From assembly GCF_015905305.1 (NCBI RefSeq), contig NZ_JADZLQ010000001.1:186001-250000 (forward strand): DNA of 64,000 bases, given 5' to 3'. The first letter of the stretch is position 1; each line of letters starts with the position of its first letter. The stretch comes from Pinirhizobacter soli (GTDB lineage: Bacteria > Pseudomonadota > Gammaproteobacteria > Xanthomonadales > Rhodanobacteraceae). The translations under genes and the position numbers were made by a program. This document shows, one piece after another, positions 34,347 through 42,173 of this stretch. The notes beneath the pieces were generated by a model. That model saw only the letters and a program-made list of their open reading frames with translations, did no database searches and was not told the origin of the DNA.

Positions 34347-37300
34347 GGCGTAACCGCGCGAAGGAACGGTTGAGATGGTCCGCCGTGGCTTCCATCAACC
34401 GGGCGGCGATGTCGTCCACGTGGCGCGCGGTCCACGGCTCCAACGCCGTTCCTTTCACCCACTGGTTGAACGAGCCCAGGGCGGGGCCCGTCTGTATCTG
34501 GTAATTGACGCGGTCCTCGCCCTTCCCTTCCATGGCGATGCGCGTTGAGTAGGCGAAGTACCAGCGGAACACCAGGGCCATCTTGTGCTTTGCGTTTGCC
34601 TCGGCCTTGGCGATCTCGTGCTCCATGCCCGATGAGCGGAAGAAGGCGCGGGTCTCATCCCATATCTGGTCGAACGTTTTCCTGAAGAACGTCGTCTCCA
34701 GCTGCCGCCGTGTGCGCTCGGGAATGTCGTCCAGGCTCTCGTGGTGGCGATAGAGCGAAAGCAGCTTGTTCGCCCGTGCCGGGAAGAACACCGACTTCTT
34801 CAGTACCTGCACCTGCGCGCCGATCTCGAACATGTCGCCCGCGGGCGCGTACTCGGTGTCCTGGATGTCCATGGCCTGCAGCAGCGCCTTGCCATCGGCG
34901 CTCATGCCCGATTCCACCGTGCACTGGTTGATCGAGCCGGTGACGATGAAGTCGGCACCGAGGAGAAAGGCCGCGGCGGCGGCCTCGGGGCCGCCGATAC
35001 CGCCGGCCAGGCCCATGCAGATTGGCTCGGCATAGGCGTGGGCCGCCTGCATCTCATCGCGCAAGCGCATCAGCGGCGGCAGCATCACCGCCACGATGCC
35101 GCCGTCCGTATGGCCGCCAGAATCGGCCTCGACGCAAACGTCGTGGCTCATCGGGATCCATTGCGACTGTGCCGCCTGCTCGGCTGTTATCTGGCCGCGT
35201 TCGAGCAGGCGGTCGACGATCGCACGTGGAGGCGGGCTCATGAAGGCCCGCGCGACTTCCGGACGCGACACCTTGGCGATCACCCGGTGCCCGCAGATGG
35301 GCTCGCCTTGCGCATTCGGGCGCAGCCCCTGCAGACGGAAGCGCACCAGGGCGGGCGTGATCTGCATGAACGCGGCCGCCTCCACGTTGCGAATGCCGTA
35401 GCGCAGGTAGAGATCGACCACCGCTTCTTCCAGCGCCGGGTGCTCATAGTTCGCCAGCAGGTTCATGCCATAGGGCTGCCCCGCGGCAAGCTCCGCCTGG
35501 ATGCGCACGATGGCCTGCTCGATCCTGGCCGGCGACAGACCGCCGGCGCCAAAAAAACTCAAGAACCCAGCCTTGCCCATCCGCACCACGAGCTCGGCCG
35601 AGGCGACGCCGCGGTACATCGCGCCGGTCATATAGGCGTAGCGCACGCCGTGGCGGCGCCTGAATGCGGCGCTGCCCAGCGATGTCGCCTCGATCAAGGA
35701 TGTTTCGCCGTGTTCCTCGCCGATGATCCGCGCGTCGATTCCAGCATCACCCGCTAGCAGGTCCGCGGGCACGACGATTGCGTCGCCTTCCGCGTCGTCG
35801 AACCCAACGTCATCAAAGATTGGCGTCTGGGTGCTGCGTATCTCGTTCACCATCTTCGACAGGATCGTGGCGCCTATCTCCTGGAATTCGACCTCGCCCT
35901 TGCCCATCACGTAGCGGATGGAATCCACCCAGTGCACGGGGGTGGCGATCTGCCGGGCAAGCGTGTCGGCGATGCGGGCGCCGTCGTACGGCCTCGCGGT
36001 TGCGTTGGCGATCACGGTTGCCTTGGGGGCCTCAAAGGAAAACCCGCGAAGGAACTCGGCGAACTCCGCCTGCACCGGTTGCATATGCCGCGAATGGAAG
36101 GGCGCGCTGACATTGAGCTGCACGTAGCGCAGGTTCATCCGCGAGAACAGTTCGGCCGCCGCGGCGAGCGCCTCGTGGTCACCCGCGATCACCGTTTGCG
36201 TGGGCGTGTTGAGGTTGGCGATGTCGATGCCGTCCAGGCGATGCTCGTCCAGCACGCCGCGGATTTCCTTCACCGAAGCACCCAGCACCGCGGCCATGCC
36301 GCCGCCACTGGCACCGCCCATGAGTTCGCCGCGCTTCTTGACCAGGCGAAGCCCGGTTTCGAAGGAGAACACGCCCGCCGCGTGCAGGGCGTTGTATTCG
36401 CCCAGGCTGTGGCCGGCGAAGAACGCCGGAGCCTTCGTGGTCCCGCCTTCCCCATCAGTTGCCTGTGCCCGGTAGTAGTGCAGCGCGTTGACAACGTACA
36501 GGGCGGGCTGTGTGTACTGGGTCTTTGAAAGCAGGCCCTCAGGGTCGTTGAGGCAGAGATCTTCCACCGAATACCCGAGGATCTCCGAAGCGCTCTTCAC
36601 CTGCTCGGGAAAGAGCGGAAAGAGGTCCTTGCCCATGCCCCTGAACTGGGAGCCCTGCCCTGGAAAGATGACTGCCTTCATGCTGGGTGACTCCGGTAGC
36701 TGTCCGTTACGTACCTGTCCGCTTCGCGATGAGCGCGGCGCCAGTGCATCGAGTCGTGCGAGGTCGCCGCCAGCGGGCGACATGATCGAATGGATCTGCG
36801 TTCCTTCCGGCAATGCGTACTTCAGGAGCGTGGCCATCGTGGATGCAGGACTTAAGTCGATGTAGCGACAGCCTTCCGGCGTGCCGATGGCCGTCAGCGT
36901 TTCCGGCAGGCGGATCCGGTCGCGCACCACGGACCAGAAATGGTCAGGGGGCACCGCATGCAAGACGTCGCCGGCAGCGCAACAGGCAAGCGGCACACGG
37001 CCGGCTTTCGTTGCCAGGGTCCGCAGGAATGCCTCATACGGCGCCCGCGCCGCGTCGACCCAGCGGGAGTGAAAGGGAAACGCGACGGGAAGCCGCTGGA
37101 ATGCCACACCGCGACGCTGCAGCAGGGATTCCACCTGCGCACCGTTGGCTTCCGGCAGCGAGAGGACAGTGTGCGTAGCGAAGTGGCGCGCGCCGACTTC
37201 GCACAGGGCGAGAAGTTCGTCGTCGAGGTAACGCAGCGGTTCGCCCACCACCGCGATCATGCGTCCCGGCTCGGCATGCTGCTCGACGGCGAGCGCCTGT

Positions 37301-37677
37301 TCTACCACGGCGAGCAGTGCATCGTCCGCGTCGATGTATCCGGCCATGGCGGCAGCAGCGTAGGTTCCCAGGCTCGCACCAAGCACCAGGTCAAAATGCA
37401 GGCCGCGCTCGGCCAGCGACATCGCCAGTGCGTACTCCACCATGAAGATGGCGGCATGGCTATGCAGCAGACGCCACGACGAAGCGCTCCCGGCACCGCC
37501 TTCGGCGAACAGCACCGCCAGCACGGACTCGCCGCAACGCTCGCGCACGACTATATCGGCGTGCCGCATGCTTGAGCGGAAGCATGCGTCGCCCTCGAAT
37601 AATTCCCGCGCCATCCCTGCGTGATGGCACCCCTGCCCTGCGAATGAAATTACGGTTTTCACGAGCAACGTATCCAT
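34339..37677 (-). CDS. Tandem acyltransferase / PfaD-type enoyl reductase (AT-AT-ER), trans-acting
   Basis: 1112 aa. AT1 (~8-300) has GASLG (Ser102) in place of GHSLG, and Gln127 where malonyl-binding ATs have Arg; this is the pattern of acyl hydrolases that clear stalled chains. AT2 (333-~620) has FPGQGSQ, GHSLGE (Ser424), the Arg at 449 and APFHSRHM, consistent with a malonyl-CoA:ACP acyltransferase that loads all ACPs of the PKS. The C-terminal part (~637-1112) is an FMN-dependent PfaD/2-nitropropane dioxygenase-type enoyl reductase (MGLAGGIGGPEAAAAAF, GSINQCTVE) acting in trans. Fusions of this order are known from several trans-AT clusters. It is the first gene of the operon; its TGA lies within the first codons of the PKS (8-nt overlap). 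Confidence 0.93.
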   Translation of the reverse strand: MDTLLVKTVISFAGQGCHHAGMARELFEGDACFRSSMRHADIVVRERCGESVLAVLFAEGGAGSASSWRLLHSHAAIFMVEYALAMSLAERGLHFDLVLGASLGTYAAAAMAGYIDADDALLAVVEQALAVEQHAEPGRMIAVVGEPLRYLDDELLALCEVGARHFATHTVLSLPEANGAQVESLLQRRGVAFQRLPVAFPFHSRWVDAARAPYEAFLRTLATKAGRVPLACCAAGDVLHAVPPDHFWSVVRDRIRLPETLTAIGTPEGCRYIDLSPASTMATLLKYALPEGTQIHSIMSPAGGDLARLDALAPRSSRSGQVRNGQLPESPSMKAVIFPGQGSQFRGMGKDLFPLFPEQVKSASEILGYSVEDLCLNDPEGLLSKTQYTQPALYVVNALHYYRAQATDGEGGTTKAPAFFAGHSLGEYNALHAAGVFSFETGLRLVKKRGELMGGASGGGMAAVLGASVKEIRGVLDEHRLDGIDIANLNTPTQTVIAGDHEALAAAAELFSRMNLRYVQLNVSAPFHSRHMQPVQAEFAEFLRGFSFEAPKATVIANATARPYDGARIADTLARQIATPVHWVDSIRYVMGKGEVEFQEIGATILSKMVNEIRSTQTPIFDDVGFDDAEGDAIVVPADLLAGDAGIDARIIGEEHGETSLIEATSLGSAAFRRRHGVRYAYMTGAMYRGVASAELVVRMGKAGFLSFFGAGGLSPARIEQAIVRIQAELAAGQPYGMNLLANYEHPALEEAVVDLYLRYGIRNVEAAAFMQITPALVRFRLQGLRPNAQGEPICGHRVIAKVSRPEVARAFMSPPPRAIVDRLLERGQITAEQAAQSQWIPMSHDVCVEADSGGHTDGGIVAVMLPPLMRLRDEMQAAHAYAEPICMGLAGGIGGPEAAAAAFLLGADFIVTGSINQCTVESGMSADGKALLQAMDIQDTEYAPAGDMFEIGAQVQVLKKSVFFPARANKLLSLYRHHESLDDIPERTRRQLETTFFRKTFDQIWDETRAFFRSSGMEHEIAKAEANAKHKMALVFRWYFAYSTRIAMEGKGEDRVNYQIQTGPALGSFNQWVKGTALEPWTARHVDDIAARLMEATADHLNRSFARLRRG

Positions 37678-38129
37678 ACTGGCCCATGGCTCCGCCCGCC
37701 CGGCCGTATATACGGCTAGGTAGATCCGGACTCCATGGCTGACCTAAGCAGCCAATCCCCTCCCCTCAGAGGCACAAGGACAACCCTCTACGGGCTATCC
37801 GGGACGCAAAGGCAAATGTGCGTCGTCGCTAACGACGTAAGCTAGCGTCCAGCGATGTCGGGCACATGTCAGTCCACATCGCTTTGTCGAATACATACCT
37901 TCCTGGTTGGGCACCACTTCGCATGGCGTTTCCGATGGACGAAAACCAGTAGGCATACTTACTCCTGTAAAAAACGAAGGACGCTTCTTTCGAGAAAGTG
38001 CGGACAGCGTGTAGGACGAAGAACGCTATCATGAGGCACTAATGTCGCGAACAAGACGAATTTGCCGTTTTTGCGCCCAACAATGTCCGCGTAATACGTG
38101 ATCGATTTCTCTTTACGGTTCTTCAATCT
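37678..38129. promoter_or_regulatory. Divergent intergenic region between the AT-AT-ER operon and the phosphopantetheinyl transferase
   Basis: 452 bp without a convincing gene, less GC-rich than its neighbours, and placed between two divergent starts, so it should hold both promoters. A perfect 14-bp palindrome GCCGTATATACGGC (37703-37716) lies about 25 nt upstream of the AT-AT-ER start and could be an operator or overlap the -10 region. On the plus strand TTTGCG (38070-38075) and TAATAC (38092-38097) with 16-nt spacing form a weak promoter candidate about 30 nt before the transferase ATG. CGTCGT/ACGACG (37821-37837) is another short inverted repeat. Promoter calls are weak inference. Confidence 0.4.
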
Positions 38130-38858
38130 ATGTATCGCACTTTGCAATTAGTAAGTTCTTGCGATGTATTCGATTACGTGTCGGTGTCGACGTCCCGTGG
38201 AATAAATCTTCCGATCCATCTGATGAGCTTCGACATGGCATCGTTCAATGCCGAGTTCTTTGCGATCAACGGCATTGCCTGCCCGGCCAATGTTGCGCGT
38301 AGTGTCCATAAGCGCCAGGCAGAGTTCTATTTCGGCAGGTTGGTGGCTCGTCACGCTTTACGGGAGCTAGGCGTCGTCGAAACCGAGGTGCGCGTGGGTG
38401 CTTCGCGCGAGCCTGTTTGGCCGCCAGGTATCGTTGGCAGCATTTCGCATACGCGTACCCTGGCGGCCGCGGCGGTCGTGCCTGCCGGCGAATGCTCCGG
38501 CGTGGGCATCGACATCGAGCAAGTCGTAGGCGAAGACGCAAGCGTTGCCTTGAAGGCAACGGTGATCAGCTCCGAAGAGCTTTTCTATCTGCAAACACAA
38601 ACCGGCGTGCTGTCCCTGAACGCATTACTCACGATCGCATTCTCTGCGAAAGAGAGTTTGTTCAAGAGTGCGTTCAGTGAAGTCGGCCGTTATTTTGATT
38701 TCAGAGCGGCTCGTGTGGTTCACCTGGATATGGAGCGCGGCATGCTGTCGCTGGAGCTGACCGAGGCGCTGAGCGATACCTTCTTCCTGCGGCGGGTTTG
38801 CCATATAGGATTCTGTTTCATTGACCCGAATGCCGTGCTGACATACTTCGTGTGGTGA
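38130..38858 (+). CDS. 4'-phosphopantetheinyl transferase, EntD/Sfp type
   Basis: Transfers phosphopantetheine from CoA to the conserved Ser of carrier domains; needed to activate the ACPs and PCPs of both assembly lines. 242 aa. The two signature motifs are GVGIDIE (124-130, magnesium-binding Asp and Glu) and FSAKESLFKS (171-180). An N-terminal KRQAEFYFGR segment and SISHT (104-108) also match EntD-like enzymes. Start is uncertain: neither the ATG at 38130 nor the ATG at 38223 (Met32, shorter form) has a clear Shine-Dalgarno, and the motif-bearing part is intact in both. It is divergent from the PKS operon and is the only such transferase seen here. Confidence 0.92.
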   Translation: MYRTLQLVSSCDVFDYVSVSTSRGINLPIHLMSFDMASFNAEFFAINGIACPANVARSVHKRQAEFYFGRLVARHALRELGVVETEVRVGASREPVWPPGIVGSISHTRTLAAAAVVPAGECSGVGIDIEQVVGEDASVALKATVISSEELFYLQTQTGVLSLNALLTIAFSAKESLFKSAFSEVGRYFDFRAARVVHLDMERGMLSLELTEALSDTFFLRRVCHIGFCFIDPNAVLTYFVW

Positions 38859-38948
38859 TTTAGGACATCCCGTTACGGTAACCGCAAGTTCTTGCATGCC
38901 GTTGATGCTGGGGTAAACTAGGCTGAGTTCGCGATAGGGGGGGACCCC

Positions 38949-39827
38949 ATGCTCAGGCGCACATTTGTCCAGGCCCTTGCGGCCGGCGTATCGATGGCAC
39001 CGCTTTACCTGCAAGCCAAGGAGCCGGTTGCCATGCCCAACGCCCATTTCGCCGACGTCAACGGCCAGCACCTCTTCTACCAGGTGCATGGCAGCGGCAA
39101 GCCGCTGATCCTGCTGCACGGCGGCGCGGACACCGAGGCTTTCGCAGGGAATGTCGCAGGCATCGCCAAGGACCGACAAGTTATCGCCCCGCATCTTCAG
39201 GGCCACGGGCGGACGCCCGATACCGAACGCCCATTGCGATGCGAATTCCTCGCCGATGACATCGCTGCGCTTATCCGACACCTGGGTATCGGCAAGGCCG
39301 ATGTCGCTGGCTATTCACTGGGTGGTGGCGTCGCCCTGCAGACTGCCATTCGTCACCCGGACGTGGTCGATCGTCTGATCGTGTTGTCGACGGTCATCAG
39401 CAACGATGGCTGGTATCCGGAAGGGCAAGCCGCTTTCGCCCAATTGGAAGCCAATGCTCCGATGATTGGCGAGCATCTGAAGGCCTCGCCCATGGGCCAG
39501 ATGTATCCCGACGTCGACTGGACGAAGCTGTTCCGGAAGATCGGCGAGATGGCCAGGCAGCCGTTCGACTGGAGCTCCGGGGTGCGCCAGATCAAGGCTC
39601 GCACCCTGCTCGTGTTTGCCGATGCCGATGGGGTGCGCTTCGAGCACATCGTCCAGTTCTACAGGCTGCTTGGCGGCGGCCAGCGCGATGCGGGGATCGA
39701 CGGCTCGCTTCGCTCAGTAAACCAGTTGGCGATCGTGCCCAATGCGACCCACTACAACCTCGCGGGCAATCCTCTTATAAGCGAGCTTGTGAACGGCTTT
39801 CTTGGGGCGAATGCAGTGCCGCGATGA
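38949..39827 (+). CDS. Exported alpha/beta hydrolase
   Basis: 292 aa. The N-terminus MLRRTFVQALAAG is a twin-arginine-like signal, so export to the periplasm is likely. The alpha/beta hydrolase fold is shown by HGGAD (oxyanion region, ~57-61), the nucleophile elbow GYSLGGG with Ser123, an acidic residue in FADADG and His268 in NATHYN. A G-rich run (GGGGGGG) precedes the ATG. Substrate unknown. Its end overlaps the convergent gene at 39775-41151 by 53 bp. Nothing ties it to the biosynthetic genes except position. Confidence 0.85.
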   Translation: MLRRTFVQALAAGVSMAPLYLQAKEPVAMPNAHFADVNGQHLFYQVHGSGKPLILLHGGADTEAFAGNVAGIAKDRQVIAPHLQGHGRTPDTERPLRCEFLADDIAALIRHLGIGKADVAGYSLGGGVALQTAIRHPDVVDRLIVLSTVISNDGWYPEGQAAFAQLEANAPMIGEHLKASPMGQMYPDVDWTKLFRKIGEMARQPFDWSSGVRQIKARTLLVFADADGVRFEHIVQFYRLLGGGQRDAGIDGSLRSVNQLAIVPNATHYNLAGNPLISELVNGFLGANAVPR

Positions 39828-41151
39828 TCTTCGCGACCACTTCGGCGATGCCCGTGCCGCCGTTGACACTGATCCCAAGGCGCGCCACCACGAGCCTTTC
39901 CGACGGAACGATCACGATGTACTGGCCGAACGCGCCTCGCGCGAAATAGGTGTCCCTGGGTAGCCCTGGCAGTTCCCAGGGAGCGTCCCACACCGGAACG
40001 CTGCCCTTGTCGACCAGGTTGGTCCAGAAGCCCGCGCCGTAACCGGTATCAAGCGTCTGCGAATGGCTGTAGCCCACCCAGCCTTCGGGCAGGATCCTCT
40101 GGCCATCGACCACGCCATCGTCAAGATAGAGCTGCCCGAACCGGGCGAAATCCCGGGTCGAGGCATAAACGTGGCTTGAGCCCACGGGCGTGCCCGCGAC
40201 GTCGGTCTCGATGACCGCATGCCGCATGCCCAGCGGTGCGAAAAGCTCGCTCCGTACGAAGCGCTCGGCGGCTACCGCATCGCGGGCGCCGGCGGCGTCC
40301 ATCGCCATGCGCGACAGCAGCACGTAGCCAAGGTTGCTGTACGCCCAGGTGCTGCCAGCCGGATGAGCCAGAGGCTGCCCTGCCGCAAACCTTGCCATGT
40401 CGTTCTCGAGGAAGAACATGCGCGACATAGGGTTGAGCGGACCGCCGGTTTCATCGAAAGGCAACCCGCTGTCCATGCGCAGCAATTGGTCGATCCGCGG
40501 GTCCATGTGGAGTTTTCCCTGGCGCACCAGGATCCCGACCAGCGCATTGGTGACCGATTTGGTCAGCGAATGCCCCCAGATCGGTGTCTGCGGGCCATAC
40601 CCGGGGGCATAGCGCTCGCCGATAAGCTTGCCGTCGTGAAGCACGACGATGCCCTTGGTCAGCCGCGGATTCTTGACGTCAGGCTCGGAGAAAGCGATGT
40701 CGAATGCCTGGCGAATCGCGGGGTCGTTGGGCTCGACCACATTCGGGCCCATCGGGTCGGCCACGCTGGTGCCATCAGTGTCGCTGCCATCACCGAGTCC
40801 GGCGACATCAGGCACCGCATCGCCGCCATGCACCAGCAGGCAGCCCAACCCCGGCCGGTAGACAGCCCGCGCGCCGAACGCCCCCAGCACCGTGGTCCGC
40901 ACTTCGCGCTGCTCCCGGTCCACGTGGTAATGGACAGCCCAGCCGATGCTGCGCATGTTGGGCAGCTGCTCCTCCCTGAAGATGCGGTCGGGGTCCACTT
41001 GGGAGATAAAGGCCGCCCCGCAAAGCGATCGACTGACCGAATTCGTGGCCGTCCGGAAGAGGTCTCCCCCGGACAGCGCCTGGAAGCCCATCACCGCGGC
41101 GCCAAGCACCACCATCGTCCCGACAACGATCTTGCTACCCCGAGAAACCAT
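39775..41151 (-). CDS. Beta-lactamase-fold serine hydrolase (class C / PBP-like)
   Basis: 458 aa. N-terminal hydrophobic segment (~8-27) likely anchors or exports the protein. The serine beta-lactamase/PBP-like fold (Pfam Beta-lactamase, PF00144) is indicated by SxxK as SLTK (Ser195, Lys198) and YSN (271-273), with a late GAFGQY segment. About 140 extra residues precede the catalytic domain. Such proteins are often esterases or peptidases rather than true beta-lactamases, so no antibiotic resistance is claimed. It is convergent with the alpha/beta hydrolase. Confidence 0.85.
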   Translation of the reverse strand: MVSRGSKIVVGTMVVLGAAVMGFQALSGGDLFRTATNSVSRSLCGAAFISQVDPDRIFREEQLPNMRSIGWAVHYHVDREQREVRTTVLGAFGARAVYRPGLGCLLVHGGDAVPDVAGLGDGSDTDGTSVADPMGPNVVEPNDPAIRQAFDIAFSEPDVKNPRLTKGIVVLHDGKLIGERYAPGYGPQTPIWGHSLTKSVTNALVGILVRQGKLHMDPRIDQLLRMDSGLPFDETGGPLNPMSRMFFLENDMARFAAGQPLAHPAGSTWAYSNLGYVLLSRMAMDAAGARDAVAAERFVRSELFAPLGMRHAVIETDVAGTPVGSSHVYASTRDFARFGQLYLDDGVVDGQRILPEGWVGYSHSQTLDTGYGAGFWTNLVDKGSVPVWDAPWELPGLPRDTYFARGAFGQYIVIVPSERLVVARLGISVNGGTGIAEVVAKIIAALHSPQESRSQARL

Positions 41152-41283
41152 GCTCCCCTCCCCTTCGGTCGAGGCAGCACCTTCACCCCAACGCCTGCCC
41201 GGCGCCAGGGAAAAGGGGCGGATGAGGGGGAATTGGGGACGAAAGGTGGCTGCCGGGACACGAGGGAATGTCCTGGCCTTAAG

Positions 41284-41706
41284 TCACCGTTCGGCCGCTG
41301 CCTTCAGGGAAGCCGCTTCCTGCTGGATATAGCGTTGGGTGGTCGAAGAAAAAAGGAGGCCCAGCAGGCTTCCAACTACGCCTCTAAACTCGAAACGAAG
41401 AAACGCCGAGGTCTTACCGGGCGCCAAACTCTCTATTACGTGGTCCGCCACCATCAGGACACCGGGGCTACTGGCTCGCCACTCGAAGCGTCGATTCGGC
41501 TCGACTTTCGAAACGACCCAGGTGGCCGGCTGCAGCTTGGGTTGGCGTATCCGGAATCGGTGGCCAATCGCCAACGTGTCACCATCCAGTGGCTCGATCG
41601 AGTTGACGGTGGGCAGCCATCGCGGCCACGCGACAACCGTGGTTAGGATCTGCCAGATGGATTCCGGCGAGGCGTCGATGGTGATGGAGGTCTGATAGCT
41701 CGGCAT
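41284..41706 (-). CDS. SRPBCC family protein
   Basis: 140 aa. The opening SYQTSITIDASPESIWQIL, the WPRW motif and the final amphipathic helix are typical of the START/SRPBCC (polyketide cyclase-like) fold, which binds hydrophobic ligands in a deep cavity. The family is broad and mostly uncharacterised; membership alone does not mean polyketide cyclisation. It lies about 130 bp downstream of no obvious partner and points the same way as the serine hydrolase gene at its left. Confidence 0.8.
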   Translation of the reverse strand: MPSYQTSITIDASPESIWQILTTVVAWPRWLPTVNSIEPLDGDTLAIGHRFRIRQPKLQPATWVVSKVEPNRRFEWRASSPGVLMVADHVIESLAPGKTSAFLRFEFRGVVGSLLGLLFSSTTQRYIQQEAASLKAAAER

Positions 41707-42173
41707 GGAGTCGATCCTTGATACGCCGGGTGTCCGGGCAGTTCTATCGCAGTTGTTTCTCGTAGCGCGAGGCGCTCCACCTCGTCATCGTGGACGATGA
41801 TGAAGCCCAATGGCTTGGTGCCGAGCAAGACGACGTGCGTATGGCCAAGCCGCTCGGCTGCGATGCTGGCTCCGCTTTTCAACAACGAATAGTCATTGTT
41901 TCGTCGTTTGGCGTTTCCAGCCAGTTCCATTGGTCATGGGGCCGCTACGGTCGCCCTGGCAGGTTATCGGGTGGGGTATCCGCGTGGGACTTCCGCATGT
42001 CCAGCGCTCCCTCCTGTTCCAGGCCGAAGGGGCTATCGCAAGGTCGAGTCTGATCAGACCAGGCGAATGTCGACGGCGATATCGCCGTGTCCTCGGGCAG
42101 TTGATCTTGTGCGGGGAAGAAAGCGCCTCCGGGAGTTCCGGAAGGCGCCATTCTTCGAGTACCAAAACTCACA
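41707..42173. other. Intergenic stretch without a supported gene
   Basis: 467 bp. It contains the terminator of the S53 peptidase gene at its right end. A minus-strand frame at 41643-41930 (segment HTHVVLLGTKPLGFIIVHDDEVERL) looks somewhat protein-like but overlaps the SRPBCC gene, has no ribosome binding site that I can see and no family I recognise; it may be a remnant. Confidence 0.4.
42117..42150 (-). terminator. Rho-independent terminator of the S53 peptidase gene
   Basis: Read on the minus strand the sequence forms a GC-rich hairpin, GGCGCCTTCCGG paired with CCGGAGGCGC with a short loop and one bulge, followed by TTTCTTCC. It lies about 25 nt after the TGA of the peptidase gene. Confidence 0.75.

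Noticed and set aside
37829-38147. Two short minus-strand frames in the divergent intergenic region
   Set aside because: Under 70 codons, overlapping each other in different frames, no ribosome binding site and no family resemblance; the region is better explained as regulatory.
41284-41706. SRPBCC protein as a cyclase of the polyketide
   Set aside because: The fold is too broad and the gene is isolated from the PKS operon; no evidence for a role in it.
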